Shown here in pieces: positions 57,536 through 64,000 of a stretch of DNA of 64,000 nt; position 1 is the stretch's first letter; every line of letters begins with the position of its first letter. The DNA lies in contig JAPTJF010000059.1 of the NCBI GenBank assembly GCA_029339195.1, positions 62,001 through 126,000 of the forward strand, in the 5' to 3' direction. The stretch comes from Micractinium sp. NFX-FRZ (lineage: Eukaryota > Chlorophyta > Trebouxiophyceae > Chlorellales > Chlorellaceae). Below the pieces are notes generated by a model. The model was not told where the DNA came from and did no database searches. It saw only the letters and a program-made list of their open reading frames with translations. Both the position numbers and the translations under genes were made by a program.

Positions 57536-59400
57536 AGTGGCACGCGCTGACGTGGCGTGGTGCTGACGAGGCGCGCACGCCCGCGGCACACCGTGTATTG
57601 ATGCCCTCATTTCATGGCCGCCGGCGCGCGCGCCCTCCGTGCCCGTCACGCCCCCGCACGCACACCCTCGCACCCTAGCCGCACTGCCCTTGCTCGCTTG
57701 TCCCCCCTACCGCTCGCCCCCGCCGCACTCGCCGACCCTTGACGGCCGGGCGCCGCCGCCGCGGAGCCCGCGCTCGCCGCAGCCGCAGCAGCACCCATTC
57801 AGCCACTTCCCCTGCACCAGCCCCCCACACACACACTTGTCAGTAGGTTTCCCCACCAGCTCTTTTTCCGCCCTGGGCGGGAGCGCTGCGTGGCTGCGGC
57901 GGCAGCCGCGCGGCTGCGCCCCCCGAGCGACGCTGCTTGTATTTCACGCCCCCGCCGCTCTCGCGGTAAAACGAGGAGAAAATTCAAACTTTTTGTCTTC
58001 TGTGACAAACCCCAAAGCAATCAGACAGGCACATCATAGCGGGGCAGGCGAGGAGGTTGCAGGGTCAGCCGGGCAAGAGGGCAGGCATGGTGCTCAGGAA
58101 GGGAGGAGGAAGAGGGAGCAGTGTGGCGGGGCAGCGGGCACGGGGCCACCACAGCCAGCGGTGGAGTGCACCTGCCCATACAGCTGCTTCCGGTTCGGGC
58201 CTGCTGCACCGCCATGGGTCTGCCTGTATCATTGGTTGGTGGCCCACGGATGATGGCCAGACGTGCAGGAGCTCAGGAAGTTTGTGGTACATGTCAGCTG
58301 GAAGTCACTACCCACTTGCCTCGCACGTTACACAGAACTGGTGCGTCCCCTTGCTTACGTCAGAGGGGACGGGGAGTCGGTAACGCCATGAAGGGGCAAG
58401 CAGATATGAAAACCGGTTGGGCCAGGTGACAGCTGGCTGCCGGGATGGCGGCATCGAGTTGTGCGCGGCCGGCTGGGCATGCAAGGGGGCGTGTGCCCGC
58501 CTGTGTTGTGAAAGAAATGAAGAAACGCATATGGCAACAAAGTGGGCAGGTGACCGGGGGGCGGGGACCAAAGGAGAGTGCTGGCGGATACAGTTATGCA
58601 GGAGGGAGGATCCCGGAGAGACATGACCACACATCTTGCTGTGTGTGCTCTGAGCGGGGTGATATCAAATGCTGGCATGCAAGCGTGGCACTGGTGAGGT
58701 GGCTGGACGGCACAGGGGCAGGCAAGGCAAGGTGGAATGGAGGCGGCTGGCGCTACAACGTGTGCTCGTGTGCTCGGCACATTGTGGGGGGGGGCTCAGG
58801 GTGGGCGGGCAGCACGGCGGCTTTAGGGGTGGTGCTGCAGCCAGCGGGGTGCTGTGCTTGCGGCGGGGTGACGTGGGGATAAGATGGGGGCATGTGAGGC
58901 AGCAAAATGGAGGGAAACCGGCAGCTTGATGCCCTGTGAACAGTTGGGACCCTACACCTTATAATCGCTGTGGATGGGCTGGGGATGAGGAGCGCGTGTG
59001 AAGGAGAGGGCGGTCAGCTACTGGTGCGGGTGGGTGGAGTGGAGCGTGCACACAAGTGCATCAGGAATAACTTGGGCAGCACCGGTGGCGGTGGGAGTTT
59101 CAAAGGTCCGGTGGGGTTCTGAGGTGGTTGTGGGATGCATGAATAAGGGATGTGTGGTGGCGCGTACTGGCGGCGGCAGCGGTAGGGGAGAGGCCCCCCT
59201 TTTGCATCTGCAATGACGGCAGGGCGAGGGCCGCTCAACCGGGGCCACCCACAGCTTGGGGCACTGCAACTGGCAACGGGCATGCAACGCATGGAGTGCG
59301 GCACGGGGCGAGGCGGGCAATGCTGGGGTGGGTGCCGGGCTTGAGAGGGGGCATTTCCCCCGCTGCTGCTGCTGCAGCTGCCGCCACTGCCCAGCCACCG
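57536..59400. other. gene-free interval, 1.9 kb
   Basis: Convergent region between PsbQ and member B of the Gln/Ala-rich family. The part nearest PsbQ is CG-rich; 58.0-59.3 kb is G-rich on the plus strand, with many GT-ending open frames that show no conserved motif. Presumably two 3' UTRs and spacer. Confidence 0.5.
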
Positions 59401-61511
59401 CTACCATGGCAGGGACGACGCCTTGGTCCCGCTGTCAAACGCAGCCGCCCACTCCTGCTCAAAGGTCGCCAGCAGCTGGGAGGGAGAGTCCGGGCTGCAT
59501 GCCTGCGGCACAGGCGGCACCGCCTGCTCTGACGCCGCCTGCTGCTCCCACCACGCCTGCGGCTGCCGCGCCAACGCCGGCGCTGGCAGCCGGGCAGCCG
59601 GCAGCTCCGCCCCTGACTTTGGAGCCTGCTGCTGGCTGCCGGCCTTGCCAGCTTGAGTGCGGGCTGCGCTGCCGGCGGCGGTGCTGGCGCTGGGCACGCC
59701 AGCCAGGGGTGTGCCGGCGTCGGCGTTGGCGCTGGGCAGGAATGCCATCAGGGGTGGGGTGTCGATGGACCAGAAGCTGTCGAGAAGCTGCTCGGTGCTC
59801 ATGGACAGTACCCCCAGGGTGAGGCTGTCCGAGGGCTGCAGCAAGGGGGGGCAGGTGGAGGTGCGAGGCAGGTGGAGGAGGGGAGGTGAGCGGGCGCAAG
59901 CAGGCAGGTGGAGGAGGGGAGGTGAACAGGGGCTGGCCGGATCAGGAAGGCAGGTGGGCAGGAGGGGAGGGGAGCGCCAATGCAGAGCGCGGAAATTGGC
60001 ATGGGTGTGTGCTCAGGACAGGACAGGATGCAAGGCAGGGCAGGGCGGAATGCAACGCCGGTTAGCGCACCCTGTCGAGCTCCCCCTCTAAGCTTCTTAT
60101 TTGGCCTACCCCCCTGCTTCCCCGTTCTCACTCGAAGTCCACCCACCTCGAGCCCCAGCGGCTGCAGCAGCGCTGTCGTCTCCTCTGCCCGCAGGCTGCC
60201 TTCTGCCGAGGATGCGCCGGCAGCGGCTTGCGCCCCGCTGCCAGTTGGGCATGCACTGAAGGGCGCATGGTGCTCCAGGGTTGGGGGCACAGGCAGGCCT
60301 GTGGCCAGCAGCCGCGACTGTGCCTGGTGCTCCTGCCTTTGCTCCTGCAGCACCGTGCCCTCGGCTGCCGGCTGGCACTGCTGCTGATGCCCCTGCTGCT
60401 GCCGCTGCTGCTGCTGCTGCTGCTGCTGCTGCCCCTGCCCCTGCTGCTGCCCCGGCGGCCCCTGCCCCTGCCATTGTGCCAGCAGGGCCACCTCTCGCTG
60501 CAGGCTGGCAATGCGCTGCTGCAGCTTGTCAGAGCCCCGCTGCTGCAGCTCGTCGGAGCCCCAGGCAGTGGCAGGGGCGGAGCCTGGGTGCAATGGGTGC
60601 ACATGAGAGCTGGAGCCTGCCGGTTTGAAGGAGGCCAGGCGTGCAGGCTCATGGGCAGACTCCATGCTGCGGCGCCGCTGCGGCTCTGGGCCTGGCTGCA
60701 GCACCTCCTGCCCCTCCACCTGCCGCTTGTGGTGACCACGCAGAGAGGGGCGGCGGTGGTGGGGCGCGCGGGGCGGCAGTGGTGGGGGTGCTGCCCTCGC
60801 CGCTGCCGCTGCTGCCGTCGCCGCCGCGGACCCGCGGCGTGCCTGCTGGGGGGCGGCGGCACGAGGCAGCACCGGTGCTGCCGCTGCTGCTGCTGTTGCT
60901 GCTGCTGCTGCCGCTGCTGTGGTGTCCAGCCGCTGCTGGGGAGGCTGCCGAAGCACCGCCTGAGCTGCAGCGCACCACCTGTCGTGCTGCTCGCGCTGCT
61001 GCTGCAGCACCAGCTGCTGCCGCTGCATCTGCTGAAACAGCTGGAAGGAGGGCTGCTGCTCAGGCTGCAGCGCCGCCAGTGCCGGGGGCCCGCCCCCTTG
61101 AGAGCGAGGCTCCCGCCATCCGCTAGTCAACCGCTCTGGCGGCGCCGAGCAAGGGCGGGGCGACGGGGAGCCGGCGCTCTCCGGTGTGTATCTGCGCAGC
61201 ACGCCCCCGAAACCGTGCTGGGGCGGCGTGCGCGACATGTGGGCGGCCAGCAATGGGGCAGCGTATTGGTCCCGCCTGGTGGCGGGGCCGGCAAGGTTGG
61301 AGGCACAACCAGAGGTGCGTGATGCTGCACCCCCTGCAGTGCTGGCCTGCCCATCCTGCGCCTGCATGGGTGTGGGGAGGTAGAGGGCGGGATGCGGTTG
61401 CGGGCCGGGGCGCGTGCGACCCGAGCAGGCAGGATGTCGGGTGCAGGCGGGAGGTGCGGGCACGCTGAGCCCCAGGAGCAGCCACTGCAGGATGCAAGGC
61501 TTGCCTGCCAT
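59401..61511 (-). CDS. Unrecognised Gln/Ala-rich protein, member B of a two-gene family
   Basis: Not recognised. Exons (minus) 61511-60147 and 59835-59401, phase 0, 599 aa; a second in-frame ATG at 61,367 would give 551. Paralogue of the gene at 16,293-18,284: both contain AAH followed by PPQHG near the front; a Gln-rich helix ending REQHDRWCAAAQAVLR; SLQREVALLAQWQ; GLPVPPTLE; TTALLQPLGLE ending exactly at the intron; and, opening exon 2, STEQLLDSFW followed by IDTPPLMAFLP. The intron sits at the same codon (LE|P) and phase in both genes. The rest is Ala, Gln, Pro and Ser low complexity, with a (CTG)n-type tract near 60,400-60,430 coding for poly-Gln. There is a basic patch HHRRPSLRGHHKRQ. 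No catalytic or membrane signature. If the basic patch is nuclear-targeting and the final block an activation-like motif, a regulator is conceivable; not established. Confidence 0.68.
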
Positions 61512-62115
61512 CGTGAGTGCTCATCCATAGCTGTAAACTGCCGAGCTTCGAATTATGGTTGCTGTCACCTGCGCCGCAGGGAGACAGATGGGGAGTTGGG
61601 GCCGGCAGGGCAGGGGGGATGCGCGACGCGGCGGGCTGCGGCGGCCATCACCAGCGGCGGCCTGAGCAGTCGGCCCGGCGGCTCGCTGACCCCCTCCTCC
61701 CTCTAGATAATCAGCCCTGGCATGCTGCACTGGCTGCAGGTCGCGGGCGTAGTATCCCAAGTCTCAGTTGGCAAATGGTCAAATAAAGGGACGCTCCAGG
61801 CCCCGCCCTGCAATGCCGCCGCCCTCTTGCAGCAACCACACCTTAGCGCGAGTCGTTGACCCAGCGGGACGCGCTGAGCGCGTCACGTGCCCCTGCAGGT
61901 CTCGGGCGGCCCCTCTGGCCTGCGCCTCCCCGCTTTAAGCAATGCTTGCAAGTCAATGTGATGGGGCTCCCATATGCGAAGTGACGGATCGTCCACATGA
62001 ATATAAAGGGGCACTGACCCTTGTCCAAATCTCCCCCGCAGCGCAGCTTCACCTGTAGCTGCTCCTGCAACCATTCACAGGGTAAGACCCGACTCGACAC
62101 GGCAGGGCAACTGCC

Positions 62116-62159
62116 CCATGCCAGAAACACAGTGGGATGCCAGAAACACAGTGGGATGC
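62116..62159. repeat. 19-bp tandem repeat
   Basis: ATGCCAGAAACACAGTGGG occurs twice head to tail, with a third partial ATGCCAG. Confidence 0.85.
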
Positions 62160-62426
62160 CAGCGCAGCCCTCTCTGGCTCTGCGCTCTCTGGCTCACCAC
62201 TCCTTCTGCTGGTACTAGATCCGAGCAGCAGGAGCAGCAGGGCGTGCTGGGCACGTTTCGCTGGGCATCTTGATCGAATTGCTGTATGTGTGCGTGCACA
62301 TGTTGAAAGCCGAAGCTTGAAGGAGGCGGTCAGGCGCCCCGGGCTCCGGAGAGCTCCCTGCCAGAGCCCACCCACCCACTTACCTCTTGGGTGGTGCCTC
62401 AGGATGCGCCCACTGTTTCCGGGGTT

Positions 62427-62454
62427 GGGCACAGCACTGCGCAGTGCTGTGCCC
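62427..62454. repeat. Perfect 28-bp palindrome
   Basis: GGGCACAGCACTGC is followed immediately by its exact reverse complement with no spacer. It lies in non-coding sequence about 1 kb upstream (plus sense) of the ferredoxin 3' end. Confidence 0.95.
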
Positions 62455-63397
62455 CATTCCGCCACCCACTGCCTTCAGGGTGGCGCCCTGAGCACACACA
62501 TTAGAGTGGTTACAGGGTGAGGCTGGGGAAGTTTGAAAGGCAGCGTGCACCCCAGAATAGTGTGCAGCGGTGGGCATGTCGGGGGCAGGTAGCTACTCTA
62601 TGGAGTAATGAAACACGCGGGCGGTACATTCCGCTGCTGTCAAGTTGGAAGAGCAGTACAGGGGAGCGGGCGGAGCGAGGGAGCAAGAAGCGAAAGCGGT
62701 TGGACATGGATGAGCGGGCAAAAAGCATGCACCCGGCGCCGCCGCGCGGGCAAGAAAACGCATGCGGACAAGCCACAAGGGAAGCAAGGGGGGGGAGAAG
62801 CGAGAGCGAGCACGTGGGCACATGTGGCGTAGTCTATGTGCCGAGGGTGGCAGAGACAGGAAGCCTCCCTCTCACACAATGAGCAGGGAGTGCGCATGCT
62901 CGGATGATGCATGGGTGGGTGCGACGAGGCATGCTTTGGCCTGGAGGCGGATTGTGTACGTCGGATTTGGTGGTTGGGGGTTCTTGGGGGGGCGTCAGCA
63001 AGGGCGAGCGGCCAGCCAGCAAACCCTCAGGCGCGCAGTGCCTGCCAGCTCGCTTACGCGCGGGCGGTGTGCTTCCACCCCTCAATCACGTGCACGCCCC
63101 AGTCGTTGCTGCAGAGGGCGGGAGGGGGGCATGCCAGAGCAAGGTGAGCCAGGCAGCTGATGCCGGTTGAGAGCAGGGGTGCGTGCAGGGGAGCGCAGCA
63201 TCCATTCGCCAGCCCCTCCCCTGCACTGCCTGTGCCAACCCACCATCCAGAGCGCGCTTGCAAGAACACTGGGCGCCCGCTCCGGCTGCCCGCATCAGCC
63301 CCTACCCCTCTCCAGGCACAACAATGGGCAGCAGGCCAGGCGCTTTCCGCTCTGGCTCCCTGTGTCCCCCCCTACCCCCGCCCCCTCCCCCTTATGC

Positions 63398-63920
63398 TCA
63401 CTTGATCTCCACCACGCAGTCGCTCAGCGGCTTGGCGGAGCAGGGCAGGATGAATCCGGCCTCGATCTGCTCCTTGCTCAGCACATTGCCGTCGTCCAGC
63501 ACCGTGAGCCACTCCATGTCGACCTGACCGCTCCGCAGCTTGGAGACGCAGGTGCCGCACACGCCGCCTGCGCGGGGGCAAGGGGGCAGGGCAGAGGGTG
63601 TGGGTGAGAAGGCGCGGCAGGTGGGGAGGGGAGAGAGGGAGGCGGGGTGGGGCAGTGCGGTGGTGACGCCATCCAAGCCATGGCTCACAGAGGCGGACCC
63701 AGGCTGCGGCAGAGGTCCCACTAGCCCCGCGCCAGCCGTGGCGGGGCCAGCAGCAGCAGGGGCGGTGCCGCCCAGGCAGTGGGGTGCGACCCGGCCAGGC
63801 CCGCTCACCGCGGCAGGAGGCGTTGAGCTCGATGCGGGAAGCGTCAGCGCCGTCCAGCAGATAGTCGTCGGCAGCAATCTCGCAGGTCTTCTCCGTGCCC
63901 TGCTCGGTCACAAAAGTGAC
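63398..63920 (-). CDS. Plant-type [2Fe-2S] ferredoxin, 5' end outside window
   Basis: Plastid electron carrier downstream of photosystem I, by family. Exons (minus) >=63920-63809 and 63567-63398, in phase; at least one exon with the start and transit peptide lies beyond the right edge. Visible: VTFVTEQGTEKTCEIAADDY, LLDGADASRIELNASC, then the cluster loop CRGGVCGTC (CX4CX2C), which is built across the splice, the LRSGQVDMEWLTVLDDGNVL segment, and the fourth ligand in FILPCSAKPLSDC, ending VVEIK. All four cysteines are present. The loop reads RGGVCGTC rather than the RAGSCSSC of leaf-type PetF, so this may be one of the minor algal isoforms rather than the main photosynthetic ferredoxin. Confidence 0.93.
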
Positions 63921-64000
63921 CTGCGGGAAGGCAAGGGAAGGGGCAGAGAGGCAGGGTGGGTGGTGACGCTGTGAAAGGAGGGACGGCAGCGGGAGGCGGC

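Larger units (their letters stand above)
61512..63397. other. gene-free interval, 1.9 kb
   Basis: 5' flank of member B (minus) and 3' flank of ferredoxin (minus). Contains a 19-bp tandem repeat (62,116-62,159) and a perfect palindrome (62,427-62,454). Around 61,860-62,070 both minus-strand frames are open and less biased than usual (for example YIHVDDPSLRIWEPHHIDLQ), so a small unrecognised exon is possible, but no start or splice partner is evident. Confidence 0.45.

Noticed and set aside
1..64000. Bacterial origin or bacterial-style operons
   Set aside because: Dense GT-AG introns, plastid transit peptides and eukaryotic ribosomal protein L4 make a nuclear algal genome clear; no operon-like spacing or Shine-Dalgarno pattern.
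1..64000. Transposons, retroelements or viral genes
   Set aside because: No reverse transcriptase, transposase, integrase or long terminal repeats were recognised in any frame.

Overview
This looks like nuclear DNA of a green alga, most likely a trebouxiophyte related to Chlorella. It is very GC-rich, the genes are broken into many short exons by GT-AG introns of about 80-500 bases, and two genes carry the chlorophyte polyadenylation word TGTAA downstream of their stops. The gene content is that of a plastid-bearing eukaryote: PsbQ, plant-type ferredoxin, the plant carotenoid isomerases Z-ISO and CRTISO, the TPLATE endocytosis subunit, and cytosolic ribosomal protein L4. The genus is an inference from style and content, not from any search. 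Exon coordinates were built by hand from open reading frames, splice dinucleotides and phase; every multi-exon model listed with full exons keeps frame throughout.

Layout. 1-7.6 kb, minus strand: TPLATE, 18 exons, 3' end outside the window. 7.8-8.25 kb, minus: a 68-aa twin-cysteine protein resembling the complex I assembly factor NDUFAF8, with a GC-AG intron. 9.4-14.7 kb, plus: a secreted GH9 endoglucanase with a proline-rich N-terminal linker. 16.3-18.3 kb, plus: an unrecognised Gln/Ala-rich protein whose paralogue lies at 59.4-61.5 kb on the other strand. 18.3-20.5 kb: gene-poor, with degenerate repeats. 20.5-23.8 kb, plus: 15-cis-zeta-carotene isomerase Z-ISO. 24.5-27.2 kb, minus: an ApaH-like metallophosphatase. 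27.6-32.7 kb, minus: a protein with tandem 46-residue repeats, interrupted by a 100-N gap. 33.0-38.9 kb, plus: carotenoid isomerase CRTISO. 39.0-39.5 kb, minus: a truncated copy of the last exon of an EF-hand gene found whole at 48.3-49.4 kb. 39.9-40.6 kb, minus: a small basic protein with a Tudor/SH3-like segment. 41.1-43.1 kb, plus: a four-helix membrane protein. 43.3-45.9 kb, minus: an ALKBH1 front half followed by a P-type ATPase fragment. 46.9-48.0 kb, minus: a zinc-ribbon protein. 49.8-54.3 kb, plus: RPL4. 55.1-57.5 kb, plus: PsbQ. 63.4 kb to the right edge, minus: a [2Fe-2S] ferredoxin, 5' end outside.

Functionally the region mixes photosynthesis (PsbQ, ferredoxin), carotenoid biosynthesis (Z-ISO and CRTISO, the two isomerases of the poly-cis lycopene route, only 9 kb apart), wall remodelling (GH9), endocytosis (TPLATE) and housekeeping. 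Two pairs of genes diverge from short shared intergenic regions: repeat protein/CRTISO (about 375 bp) and EF-hand/RPL4 (about 405 bp).

The most unusual signals are: (1) decayed copies of exon edges, often including the splice site, sitting in the introns or flanks of at least four genes; (2) the unrecognised two-member protein family with a shared intron position; (3) the 46-residue repeat encoded by symmetric 138-nt exons, some of them fused; and (4) two truncated conserved genes abutting at 44 kb.
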